Assembly (NCBI GenBank): GCA_048527645.1
Contig: DBGFNI010000189.1
Location: forward strand, 1 to 9,823
Length of the DNA stretch: 9,823 nt
Reading direction: 5' to 3'
Source of the DNA: HGM12669 sp048527645
GTDB lineage: Bacteria > Bacillota > Clostridia > Oscillospirales > CAG-272
Part shown: piece after piece, positions 1 to 7,287 of the stretch
Layout: every line of letters begins with the position of its first letter
Position numbering within the stretch: the first letter of the stretch is position 1
Program-made: the position numbers and the translations under genes
The notes under the pieces: model-generated
Databases searched by the model: none
Seen by the model: the letters and a program-made list of their open reading frames with translations, nothing else
Told to the model about the DNA's origin: nothing

Positions 1-1242
1 TACTATTATCGGAAAAACCACTTCATATCGCTCTCCTCCATGGTTTACCGCATGAAGCGCAACGGAGCCGGGCTTGCCTCCATTTGCATCCTGCTGACAA
101 TGGTGCTGGTGATGATATCCTCAACGGCGAGCCTGTATTTCGGATCGGAGGATACGCTGTATCAAACTTATCCGCACGACATCGGGTTGACGGTGCGTGC
201 CGATACGACGGAAAGCTTCAATGAAGAAAACACGCGTGTCATGCGCGAGCTGGTTGCTAAATCAGGCGGCGTGGAGCCGGCGCAGCAGCGCGATTTTTGC
301 AGCGCGTCAATATCCGGCTTGCTGACGGACAGCGGCCTTCGGTACGATATGGATGAGCAGGAGGATCTGAGCCTCTTTTCCTATGAGCAGATTGGAAGCG
401 TTGAAGCAATCGGGCTGTCCGATTACAACCGTTTGACGGGCAGTGAGGAGACGCTGGCGGATGATGAATGTCTGCTTTTCTGTTATCGCACGGAGTACAC
501 GGCGAAAACCTTTGCGCTGGAGGGCGGTAAGACATACCGCATCAAAAAGATGTTGGATCGTTTTTTCCCGGAGGCGTCTGCTTCGATGATGGCGATCCCC
601 ACACTCTTTGTCGTGGTGAACGATTGGGACGCTTTTGCCGCGCAGGTGCCCGGGCAGAGTGCGAGTGGCGAACGGATAATGCAGTTGATGTGGAGCTGCG
701 GCTTTGACACCGAGCAGGACGCGACGCAGCAGGGCGTCTTGTGCGAAAGCATCCGCAGCGCGTTTCGGGAGCATTTTGAGGATGGCGACATCCGTTCTTA
801 TTATGCACAAAGCCGCGAGGTGCACCGCATTGATTATTATGCGACCTTCGGCGGTCTGTTTTTCCTCGGAATCATGTTGAGCCTGGTGTTTTTGCTCGCC
901 GCGGTTCTCATTATTTATTACAAGCAGATTTCGGAGGGGTATGAAGACAGTGCGCGCTTTGCGATCATGCGCAAGGTCGGCATGACGGAAAAGGACATTC
1001 ACAGCAGCGTCAATTCGCAAATGCTCACGGTGTTCTATCTGCCCCTGCTCCTGGCAGGCTTGCATTTGTGCTTCGCCTTTCCCATGGTATGGAAGCTGCT
1101 GCAGCTGTTCCATCTGAACAATCTGGTGCTGGTGGTCGGGGTGAGCGTGGCATGCTTTTTGCTTTTCGGTGCGTTTTACACATTAGTGTATCGGATCACC
1201 TCCAATGCCTACTGCTCGATTGTCAGCGGCAAAAAAGAATAA
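1..1242 (+). CDS. FtsX-family ABC transporter permease, BceB-like (5' end outside window)
   Basis: The reading frame is open from base 1, before the first ATG at 40, so this is the C-terminal 413 residues of a longer protein. Visible parts: a short cytoplasmic stretch with RKNHF and YRMKRN; a membrane segment at nt 67-138; a polar, presumably extracellular domain at about nt 140-835; then three membrane segments at about nt 841-918, 1021-1092 and 1123-1197. The cytoplasmic loop between the second and third segments reads FAIMRKVGMTEKDI, the usual FtsX C-terminal signature. The large outer domain between the first segment and the last three is the pattern of BceB/VraG-type permeases, which with an ATPase (expected upstream, not in the window) act in resistance to or sensing of cell-wall-active peptides. 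The family assignment is firm; the substrate is unknown. The N-terminal part, roughly 200-250 residues, is missing only because the window cuts it. Confidence 0.88.
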   Translation, partial: YYYRKNHFISLSSMVYRMKRNGAGLASICILLTMVLVMISSTASLYFGSEDTLYQTYPHDIGLTVRADTTESFNEENTRVMRELVAKSGGVEPAQQRDFCSASISGLLTDSGLRYDMDEQEDLSLFSYEQIGSVEAIGLSDYNRLTGSEETLADDECLLFCYRTEYTAKTFALEGGKTYRIKKMLDRFFPEASASMMAIPTLFVVVNDWDAFAAQVPGQSASGERIMQLMWSCGFDTEQDATQQGVLCESIRSAFREHFEDGDIRSYYAQSREVHRIDYYATFGGLFFLGIMLSLVFLLAAVLIIYYKQISEGYEDSARFAIMRKVGMTEKDIHSSVNSQMLTVFYLPLLLAGLHLCFAFPMVWKLLQLFHLNNLVLVVGVSVACFLLFGAFYTLVYRITSNAYCSIVSGKKE

Positions 1243-1247
1243 CAGAT

Positions 1248-1331
1248 GCGCACACCGGCTTTTGACGGTGCGCGGCGGGCGGCGGGAGCTTTGATGCTTT
1301 TTCGCCGCTCGCAATTTTTTCTCCTTTTTTG
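1248..1331 (+). terminator. Probable terminator region after the ABC permease
   Basis: Two inverted repeats follow the permease stop codon. The first pairs GCGC/ACCG (1248-1257, with a 2-nt bulge) with CGGTGCGC (1266-1273). The second pairs GCGGCG (1279-1284) with CGCCGC (1303-1308), with an inner AGC/GCT. After the second come T-rich tracts (six T at 1315-1320, six more at about 1326-1331). The U-tract starts 6 nt after the stem, so the geometry is good but not perfect. Confidence 0.55.
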
Positions 1332-1387
1332 TGCGGTTGCGCGCCGCTGCGTTCCACGCAAAAAAATGACAAATATCCTGCCGACCC

Positions 1388-1416
1388 TTGCGACCGAAGA
1401 AAAAATGTGATAAAAT
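1388..1416 (+). promoter_or_regulatory. Strong sigma-A-type extended -10 promoter of the AEC/radical SAM/nfo operon
   Basis: The -35 box is TTGCGA at 1388-1393, the spacer is exactly 17 bp, and the -10 box is TAAAAT at 1411-1416. It is preceded by TG at 1408-1409, giving an extended -10 (TGaTAAAAT). Transcription would start near 1423. It lies after the terminator of the previous gene and ahead of four closely packed plus-strand genes. Confidence 0.72.
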
Positions 1417-1422
1417 AAAGTG

Positions 1423-1547
1423 AATTTGGCCGCATAAACCGGGGCAGAGCCCAACGCCGCGCAGGCGGCGAAGATATTGTGCGCGGGGCTTCCGGGATTG
1501 ACGGAAAGGCGGCGAAACGGATCGGCGCGGAAAGGATACCGAAAAAA
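1423..1547 (+). promoter_or_regulatory. Hairpin-rich 5' leader of the AEC operon, class not recognised
   Basis: About 125 nt separate the predicted transcription start from the carrier's ATG. Three short perfect hairpins can be read in order: GGGC-AGA-GCCC (1442-1452), CGCCGC-GCAG-GCGGCG (1455-1470), and TTCCG with CGGAA (1490-1494 / 1502-1506, 7-nt loop). CCGCGC at 1457-1462 is also fully complementary to GCGCGG at 1481-1486, so the second hairpin has a competing partner. I could not match it to the consensus of a riboswitch class I know, and there is no U-tract after the last hairpin. If it is regulatory, translation control would fit better than attenuation. It may simply be GC-rich leader. 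Confidence 0.35.
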
Positions 1548-2501
1548 ATGACAGTGGATATTCAGGTGGTGACCCAGACGGGGCTGACGCTTTTGGTGGT
1601 GATTTGTATTGGGTTTTTGGCGCAAAAGCTCGGCTTTATGGACAAGACGCTGACGCAGAAACTCTCGACCTTTACCATGTGCGTGGCACAGCCCTGCATG
1701 CTGTTTACCTCCATTTCCGGCGCGCCGTATTCCCGCGAGAACTTGAAAACCGGCTTTTTTGTTCTGCTGCTGGCCTTTTGTGTACATGTTGTTATGGCGC
1801 TGATGGCGAGGGGAACGGTCTGCTTTTACCGTGACCCGGATGAAAAGAAGATCACGCAGTTCAGTCTGCTGTTTGTCAACTGTGCGTTTGTCGGGTATCC
1901 GATACTGGAAGCGGCGTTCGGCGAGATCGGGCGGTTCTGGGGCGCGTTTTGGGTCATTTGCTTCAACATGCTGATTTGGACGCTCGGCATTGTCATTATC
2001 GGGCGCGGCAGAGACGATATTAAAATGAATTTCAAAAAGGTTTTTCTCAATTACGGCACTGTGCCATGCGTTGTGGGACTGCTTGCATACATCGTCCGGT
2101 TGCCGGTACCCGCAGTGCTGATGGAGGGCATGTCTTATGTCGGTGGGCTGTGCACGCCTGTGGCGTTGCTTGTCATCGGTGCAAATCTTGCGCGCATTCC
2201 CCTCAAAAGCCTGTTTTGTGACTGGAAGCTGTATTATTTCGCTGTGATGCGCCTGCTGGTTTTCCCGCTGGCAATCACGCTTTTGTGCCGTCTTGCGGGA
2301 CTGGGAGACACCTGGTGTCTGTTTTGTTGCGTGATGGCGGCGCTGCCGACGGCGGCGAACACGGTGATGTTTGCGGAGATGTATGATGTGCGCCCGGATA
2401 TTGCAGCGAGAACCGTCGGCATTGCGGCGTTTCTCTCCATGCTGACCATCCCGCTGTCGGTGTATCTGGCGAATGTGATGCTCAAACTGTTTTCGTGCTG
2501 A
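1548..2501 (+). CDS. AEC (auxin efflux carrier) family transporter
   Basis: A 317-residue, very hydrophobic protein with about ten predicted membrane segments, the usual length for the AEC (mem_trans) family. It opens with a helix followed by GFLAQKLGFMDK and LSTFTMCVAQPCMLF, the family's typical first loop and second helix. The C-terminal half has ALLVIGANLARIPL and AALPTAANTVMFAEMY, matching the conserved second half of these carriers. The GTG at 1479 would add 23 polar residues; I prefer ATG 1548, which has AAAGGA at 1531-1536 (11 nt upstream, slightly long) and puts the first helix near the N-terminus. Family members export or exchange small organic anions such as malate or lactate in bacteria; the substrate here cannot be read. 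It is the first gene of a four-gene operon, with 9 nt to the next gene, but has no evident functional link to that gene. Confidence 0.88.
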   Translation: MTVDIQVVTQTGLTLLVVICIGFLAQKLGFMDKTLTQKLSTFTMCVAQPCMLFTSISGAPYSRENLKTGFFVLLLAFCVHVVMALMARGTVCFYRDPDEKKITQFSLLFVNCAFVGYPILEAAFGEIGRFWGAFWVICFNMLIWTLGIVIIGRGRDDIKMNFKKVFLNYGTVPCVVGLLAYIVRLPVPAVLMEGMSYVGGLCTPVALLVIGANLARIPLKSLFCDWKLYYFAVMRLLVFPLAITLLCRLAGLGDTWCLFCCVMAALPTAANTVMFAEMYDVRPDIAARTVGIAAFLSMLTIPLSVYLANVMLKLFSC

Positions 2502-2510
2502 AAGGATTGT

Positions 2511-4373
2511 ATGATGTACAACGAACAAATTTTAAAAAAAGTTTCCAAGCCCGGCAGATATATCGGCGGCGAACGCGGGCAGATCGTCAAAAACCGTGAT
2601 GAGGTGCGCGCCAGAGTCGCGTTCTGCTTTCCCGACACCTACGAAATCGGCATGTCCAATTTGGGGATGCGGATATTATATCACGCGCTCAATCTCCAGA
2701 AGGATGTGTGGTGTGAGCGTGTGTATGCGCCGTGGGAGGACATGGAAGAGCAGATGCGCAAATACCATTTGCCGCTGACGGCGCTGGAGAGCGGCGACGA
2801 GATTCGCACCTTTGATTTTGTCGCGTTTACCTTGCAGTATGAGCTGTGCTATACCAATGTGCTCAACATGCTCTCTTTGGCAGACATCCCCCTGCTTGCC
2901 GCCGAACGCGGAGAGGACGCGCCGCTGGTGATCGGTGGGGGACCCTGCGCCTACAATCCCGAGCCGATGGCAGACTTTTTTGACGCCTTCAGCATCGGCG
3001 AGGGGGAAGAGGCGCTGGTGGAGATGACCCGCCTGTATCTTTCTATGAAGGAAAACGGCACCTATACTCGCGCGGGCTTTTTGCGTGCGCTTGCAACACA
3101 GCTCGAGGGCTTTTATGTACCGTCGCTGTATGACGTCACTTACGGGGAGGACGGCACCATCGCCGCCTTTACTCCGAAATACCCGGATGTGCCCGCAACG
3201 GTGAAAAAGCGCATTGTGGCGGACATGGATCAAAGCCCTTTTCCGACTGACTATATCAAGCCGTATATTGAAACGGTGCATGACCGCATCATGCTGGAGG
3301 TATACCGCGGCTGTCCGCGCGGCTGCCGCTTTTGCCAGGCAGGAATGATCTACCGCCCCGCCAGAAACCGATCGCCCGTGCAGCTCGATGAGCAGGCGCG
3401 CGCGCTGTACGCCTCTACGGGCTTTTCTGAAATTTCCATGTGCTCGCTTTCGATCAGCGACTACACGGGACTGCGCGAGATGACAGACCGGATGCTGGAA
3501 TGGACGGATGAAAAAAAGGTTTCTCTATCTCTGCCGTCGCTGCGCGCGGACACTTTCACCAAAGAACTGATGGATAAAATTTCGGGTGTGCGCACCAGCA
3601 CGCTGACCTTTGCGCCGGAGGCGGGCAGTCAGCGCCTGCGCGACGTCATCAACAAGAATGTGACGGAGGAGGAAATTCTGCAAGCCTGTGACACCGCCTT
3701 TTGCGCGGGGAAAAATCAGGTCAAGCTGTATTTCATGATCGGACATCCCACTGAGACCGACGAAGATATTGCCGGGATCAATGCACTTGCAAAATCGGTG
3801 ATTCACCGCTTCTATCAGAATCCCCAGCGCAACCGTTCGCGAGGCGTTGGCGTGACGCTGTCGGTTGCCGCCTTTATCCCCAAGCCCTTCACGCCCTTTC
3901 AGTGGGAAAAGCAGGATGCGCCGGAGGAGACGGAGCGTAAGCAGCAGTATCTGAAAAGTTGCATCACCGACCGGAAAATCCGCTATCATTATCACAATGC
4001 GCGCGTGGCGCGGTTTGAGGCGGTGCTGGCGCGCGGCGACAGGCGCGTCGGCAAGGCGATTTTGGAGGGTTGGAAGCTGGGCTGCAAGTTTGACAGCTGG
4101 GATGAGTATTTTGACTATGACAGATGGATGGAGGCGTTTGACCGCGCCGGGGTGGACATTGCATTCTATACGACCAGAGGCTTCGGAGAAGAGGAGATTC
4201 TCCCCTGGGATATGATTGATATCGGCGTGGACAAAAGGTTTTTGTTGCGGGAGCGGCGGCGCTCCAGAGAGGGAAAAACAACGCCCAACTGCATGGAGAT
4301 GTGTCAGGCATGCGGTGCAAATCGGTTAGGAGGGAAAACGACATGGTGTCCCAAAGCAAGCAAACAGAACTGA
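2511..4373 (+). CDS. B12-binding-domain radical SAM protein, TIGR03960-type
   Basis: A 620-residue protein. The N-terminus (about residues 15-190) is the family's B12-binding-like domain, with ARVAFCFPDTYEIGMSNLGM and VIGGGPCAYNPEP, but no DxHxxG cobalamin ligand motif that I can see. The radical SAM core follows, with CxxxCxxC at Cys268, Cys272 and Cys275 to hold the 4Fe-4S cluster, then LPSLRAD, LTFAPEAGSQRLRD and KLYFMIGHPTETDED, typical core-barrel strands. The C-terminus carries four more cysteines (594, 598, 601, 613), probably a second metal site. The start is ATG 2511; its AAAGGA (2501-2506) begins on the last base of the previous stop codon, suggesting translational coupling. The next gene is its usual partner, a DUF2344 protein; in some bacteria the two are fused. 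The biochemical role is not established as far as I know; in many Firmicutes the pair lies next to ribonuclease G and ribosomal protein L21, which hints at RNA or translation. Confidence 0.92.
   Translation: MMYNEQILKKVSKPGRYIGGERGQIVKNRDEVRARVAFCFPDTYEIGMSNLGMRILYHALNLQKDVWCERVYAPWEDMEEQMRKYHLPLTALESGDEIRTFDFVAFTLQYELCYTNVLNMLSLADIPLLAAERGEDAPLVIGGGPCAYNPEPMADFFDAFSIGEGEEALVEMTRLYLSMKENGTYTRAGFLRALATQLEGFYVPSLYDVTYGEDGTIAAFTPKYPDVPATVKKRIVADMDQSPFPTDYIKPYIETVHDRIMLEVYRGCPRGCRFCQAGMIYRPARNRSPVQLDEQARALYASTGFSEISMCSLSISDYTGLREMTDRMLEWTDEKKVSLSLPSLRADTFTKELMDKISGVRTSTLTFAPEAGSQRLRDVINKNVTEEEILQACDTAFCAGKNQVKLYFMIGHPTETDEDIAGINALAKSVIHRFYQNPQRNRSRGVGVTLSVAAFIPKPFTPFQWEKQDAPEETERKQQYLKSCITDRKIRYHYHNARVARFEAVLARGDRRVGKAILEGWKLGCKFDSWDEYFDYDRWMEAFDRAGVDIAFYTTRGFGEEEILPWDMIDIGVDKRFLLRERRRSREGKTTPNCMEMCQACGANRLGGKTTWCPKASKQN
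4328..4334 (+). promoter_or_regulatory. Strong ribosome binding site fixing the DUF2344 start
   Basis: AGGAGGG lies 8 nt before ATG 4343, inside the end of the radical SAM gene. It argues for the start at 4343 rather than the earlier in-frame ATG at 4301, which has no comparable site. Confidence 0.8.
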
Positions 4374-5047
4374 TCCCGGTGCGTGTCGGCTTTTTCAAGA
4401 CAGGCGCGCTGCAATTTATTTCTCATTTGGATCTGACGCGTTGCATGACGCATACCATCGCGCGCGCGGGGGTGCCGATTCTGTATTCGCAGGGCTTCAA
4501 CCCCCATCCGAAGATGGTGTTTTCTCTGCCGCTTTCCATCGGTGTGGAGAGCATACGGGAGTATCTGGATTTCAAATTGGTGCAGCCGATGGATTTTTCG
4601 GAGATTCGGGAGCGGCTCAACGCGCAGCTGCCGGAGCAGATGCAGGTGACGCGTGTATACACGCCGCAGCGAAAGCTGGATCAGATCGGCTATGCCTCCT
4701 ATGAGATTTGCCTGTGGATGCCAGGGGCGGACAGCGCGCTTGCCGCTGATTTGGAAGAATTATACCACGGGGAAATGATCGTTACCAAACGCACCAAGAG
4801 CGGGGAAAAGGAAGTGGATATTTCTCCGTTTGTCCGCGGTGCGGCGGTGAAATACGATGCCGAACGGAAAAAAATCATCGTCCACGCAAAGCTGTGCGCC
4901 GACAGCGCGAACTATCTAAATCCCGAATATTTGCTGCGCGGCGCAGAAAAGTATCTGTCTATAAACTTTGAAGATCCGTTTCATAGCGGCTATTCGATTT
5001 TGCGCCGCGAGCTGTATTTAGCGGACGGCATTACGGTGTTTGAATAA
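4343..5047 (+). CDS. Radical SAM-associated DUF2344 protein (TIGR03936-type)
   Basis: A 234-residue soluble protein. Family hallmarks sit at the N-terminus: FISHLDLTR (residues 25-33), then YSQGFNPHPK (48-57) and a conserved SLPLSIGVES stretch. The gene begins inside the radical SAM gene (31-nt overlap, different frame), so translation of the two is very probably coupled and the products probably act together, as expected from the fused versions of the family. A start at 4301 would add 14 residues but lacks a ribosome binding site. No enzyme motif is visible and no function is assigned to the family with confidence. The C-terminus (GYSILRRELYL) is intact and the length is normal. Confidence 0.9.
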   Translation: MVSQSKQTELIPVRVGFFKTGALQFISHLDLTRCMTHTIARAGVPILYSQGFNPHPKMVFSLPLSIGVESIREYLDFKLVQPMDFSEIRERLNAQLPEQMQVTRVYTPQRKLDQIGYASYEICLWMPGADSALAADLEELYHGEMIVTKRTKSGEKEVDISPFVRGAAVKYDAERKKIIVHAKLCADSANYLNPEYLLRGAEKYLSINFEDPFHSGYSILRRELYLADGITVFE

Positions 5048-5059
5048 AGGAGAAAAAGA

Positions 5060-5896
5060 ATGCTGCATATCGGTTGTCATTTATCCTCCGCCGGCGGCTA
5101 TTTGGCGATGGCGAAGGAGAGCGTGCGGATCGGTGCGGACACCTTTCAGTTTTTCACGCGCAATCCGCGGGGCGGAAAAGCCAAGGAGATCGACCCGGCA
5201 GATGTGGAGGCGTTTTCCGCTTACTGCGCGGCGCATGGCATCACGCGCATTCTGGCGCATGCCCCCTACACGCTCAACCCCTGCGCCGCAAGGCCCGAAA
5301 CGCTGGAATTTGCGCGGAATACCTTTGCCGACGATTTGCGCCGCATGGAGTACACGCCCGGACAGTATTACAACTTTCATCCCGGTTCCCACGTCGGACA
5401 GGGGGAGGAGAAAGGGATTGCGCTGATCGCCCAAACGCTCAACGAGGTGATGTTTGACGGCATGACCACCACGGTGCTGTTGGAGACGATGGCGGGCAAG
5501 GGGACGGAGATGGGCGGCAGCTTTGCACAGCTTCGCGCTGTGATCGACCGCGCAAAGTACCCGGAGAAGCTCGGCGTTTGTCTGGACACCTGCCACGTGT
5601 GGGACGCCGGCTATGACATCCGCAACGATTTGGACGGCGTGCTCGAAGCGTTTGACCGCGAGATCGGTCTGGAGCGGCTGCGGGCGATTCACCTGAATGA
5701 CTCGATGAATCCGCTGGCGGCACACAAGGACCGCCATGCGAAAATCGGAGAGGGCTATATCGGTCTGGAGGCGCTGCGCGCGCTGACGGTGCATCCGGCG
5801 CTGCGCGAACTGCCTTTTTATCTCGAGACCCCACAGGAGGACAATGACGGCTACGCACGGGAGATTGCCATGCTGCGCGCGCCGTCTGAAACATGA
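5060..5896 (+). CDS. nfo: Endonuclease IV (deoxyribonuclease IV, AP endonuclease)
   Basis: A 278-residue protein, full length for the family. It hydrolyses the DNA backbone 5' to abasic sites and clears blocked 3' ends in base excision repair. All metal ligands of the three-metal site can be placed by alignment to the known E. coli pattern: His67, His107 (in NFHPGSH), Glu142 (LLETMAGKG), Asp176 and His179 (CLDTCH), His211 (IHLND), Asp224 and His226 (KDRHAKIGEG), and Glu256 (LETP). The N-terminal IGCHLSSAGG motif is present. The start at ATG 5060 has AAAGGAG 5046-5052 at good spacing, overlapping the previous stop codon. It is the last gene of the plus-strand operon. Being co-transcribed with the radical SAM/DUF2344 pair is not the arrangement I would expect; a functional link is not evident. 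Confidence 0.97.
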   Translation: MLHIGCHLSSAGGYLAMAKESVRIGADTFQFFTRNPRGGKAKEIDPADVEAFSAYCAAHGITRILAHAPYTLNPCAARPETLEFARNTFADDLRRMEYTPGQYYNFHPGSHVGQGEEKGIALIAQTLNEVMFDGMTTTVLLETMAGKGTEMGGSFAQLRAVIDRAKYPEKLGVCLDTCHVWDAGYDIRNDLDGVLEAFDREIGLERLRAIHLNDSMNPLAAHKDRHAKIGEGYIGLEALRALTVHPALRELPFYLETPQEDNDGYAREIAMLRAPSET

Positions 5897-5968
5897 TCGG
5901 ATGCACGCGTCACCAAAGACGTCGGCAACCCCAAATATGCATCGGTGCAAGCTGCCTGCTCTTGTGAG

Positions 5969-6011
5969 AAAAAGCAATGCCCGCCTGACAGAATACGGTC
6001 AGACGGGCATT
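5969..6011 (-). terminator. Strong hairpin terminator between convergent operons (distal of two)
   Basis: AATGCCCG (5976-5983) and CTGAC (5985-5989) pair with GTCAG (5998-6002) and CGGGCATT (6004-6011). This is a 14-bp arm with one C/A mismatch and an 8-nt loop. Read on the minus strand it is followed by GCTTTTT, so it fits termination of the glycosyltransferase transcript. On the plus strand the tail is TCTTGCTGTT, weaker, but it may also stop the nfo transcript, for which I see no other terminator. Confidence 0.72.
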
Positions 6012-6040
6012 CTTGCTGTTGGCAGGATGGGACAGAATAC

Positions 6041-6080
6041 AAAGAGAAACCGCGCATCGGCGCGATCCGCGCGCCGCGCG
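6041..6080 (-). terminator. Terminator proximal to the glycosyltransferase gene
   Basis: CGCGC (6051-6055) and GGCGCG (6059-6064) pair with CGCGCC (6070-6075) and GCGCG (6076-6080). That is 11 GC pairs with a 3-nt bulge and a 5-nt loop. On the minus strand the stem is followed directly by GTTTCTCTTT (complement of 6041-6050). It lies about 95 nt after the glycosyltransferase stop codon and, with the hairpin at 5969-6011, forms a tandem terminator. Confidence 0.6.
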
Positions 6081-6174
6081 CTGAGGCTGTGCGGCAGTTG
6101 CACCGATCGGTGAAAAACAGATGTGTTTTCCGCTGCCTGTTCCGTCGTGGGGATGCTTTTGAATCAAGCGGACA

Positions 6175-7287
6175 TTACGCACTGACGGTGAGCTTTTCTG
6201 CCAGATCGCAGATTTCTTCTGCGGAATTTTTACGGATGACGGTGCGCTGGTTTTGCTGCATGGCTGCGCAGAGCGCTTCAAAGTGCGCAGAATCGAAATC
6301 GGTCAGCGTTTTGGGGCGGAGCGTTGCTTTCGCACCCATGCCGCTCCGGGTGAAAAATTGCAGATTGCGGGTTTCGCAGCCGGGAATCGGCGGCAGCAGC
6401 GCCAGCGGCACCTCCATAACAGCTGCCTCGGTGGTGGAAAGTCCGCCCGGCTTTGTGAAGAACAGCTCGCAGGCGCGCAGATAGAGCGCCATCTGATCGG
6501 TATGCCCGATGACGCGGACGCAATCTCCGTGCCGCTTTTCGAGATTTTTGCGCAGCGGCTCATTGCTGCCGCAGATCACAATCAGTCCAAACGCCGTCCC
6601 GCGTGTGGTTTCGCTCAGGATATCCAGCGTCCGCCCGAGCTTGCTCGCGCCGATGCTGCCGCCGGAAAGGAGAATATATCGCTTGTCCGGGTCCAGACCC
6701 AGTTTTTCTTTGGCTTCTTTTGCCGTGAGCGCGGTGCGGAAATTGCTTCGAACCGGGATGCCGAGCGGATGAATGCGCTCGGCGGGGATGCCTCTGCCGA
6801 CAAATTCATCGGTCAGCGATTCAGACGGGATGACATAGGCATCGCAGCTGCATTCTTCGGTAAAGGGAATGCAGGTGTAATCCGTGGCCACAAAAATGGT
6901 TTTGGGAACTGTCGCGCCGTGATCGCGCAGGTAGGTCAGGATTTCCGCAGGGAAGACATGCGGCATGATCACCACATCCGCCGGTTTTTCCTGCAAATAA
7001 TCCAGCAGCTTGCTTGCCGGGTGCTTGTTGGCAAAATATACCGGTGAGCGCCATGGCAGCCGACGGTAAAAATTGCCCGCCGCATAGATCGCGCCGAACA
7101 TGTGCGGCGCGCGCTGCGCAATGGAAATATAGGTCTTGTCCACGCACGCGGAGAGCTTTTTGCTGCACAGGTCATAGGGGTTGATCATGGTGGCGCCGTG
7201 CCCGCGGCGCAGCAGCTCTTCTTTGATTGCGTTGCCCGCAGCGTTGTGACCGCCGCCGGTTCCGCAGGATAATATCAGTGCATCCAT
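6175..7287 (-). CDS. Diacylglycerol glycosyltransferase-like protein (MGDG synthase/UgtP type, GT28)
   Basis: A 370-residue GT-B glycosyltransferase. The N-terminal domain opens with LILSCGTGGGHNAAG (residues 4-18), the glycine-rich loop and His of MGDG-synthase/UgtP enzymes, followed by VATDYTCIPF. The C-terminal domain has LLSGGSIGASKL and TKPGGLSTTEAA (KPGG about 279-282), the nucleotide-sugar donor site. Enzymes of this type add glucose or galactose from a UDP-sugar to diacylglycerol at the inner membrane face, making glycolipids and sometimes the lipoteichoic acid anchor. The frame is open upstream to 7734, but the domain starts exactly at ATG 7287; the upstream stretch is antisense shadow of the acyltransferase. 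The start overlaps the acyltransferase's end by 13 nt and has only a weak ribosome binding site (AAAGTGG), so translation is probably coupled. Sugar and acceptor are inferred. Confidence 0.88.
   Translation of the reverse strand: MDALILSCGTGGGHNAAGNAIKEELLRRGHGATMINPYDLCSKKLSACVDKTYISIAQRAPHMFGAIYAAGNFYRRLPWRSPVYFANKHPASKLLDYLQEKPADVVIMPHVFPAEILTYLRDHGATVPKTIFVATDYTCIPFTEECSCDAYVIPSESLTDEFVGRGIPAERIHPLGIPVRSNFRTALTAKEAKEKLGLDPDKRYILLSGGSIGASKLGRTLDILSETTRGTAFGLIVICGSNEPLRKNLEKRHGDCVRVIGHTDQMALYLRACELFFTKPGGLSTTEAAVMEVPLALLPPIPGCETRNLQFFTRSGMGAKATLRPKTLTDFDSAHFEALCAAMQQNQRTVIRKNSAEEICDLAEKLTVSA

Noticed and set aside
307..1113. 268-codon minus-strand frame under the ABC permease
   Set aside because: Shadow of the permease gene; low-complexity His/Arg/Gln-rich composition and no domain.
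1209..2528. 439-codon open frame on the minus strand
   Set aside because: It is antisense to the AEC carrier; the translation is rich in His, Arg and Gln with no hydrophobic pattern or known motif, and the plus-strand gene is clearly real.
5081..5977. 298-codon minus-strand frame opposite nfo
   Set aside because: Antisense shadow; nfo carries all catalytic residues, while this frame has none of a known family.
5945..6484. 179-codon plus-strand frame after nfo
   Set aside because: It crosses both terminators and runs antisense into the glycosyltransferase; no ribosome binding site or domain.
6253..7047. 264-codon plus-strand frame opposite the glycosyltransferase
   Set aside because: Antisense shadow of a well-supported gene.
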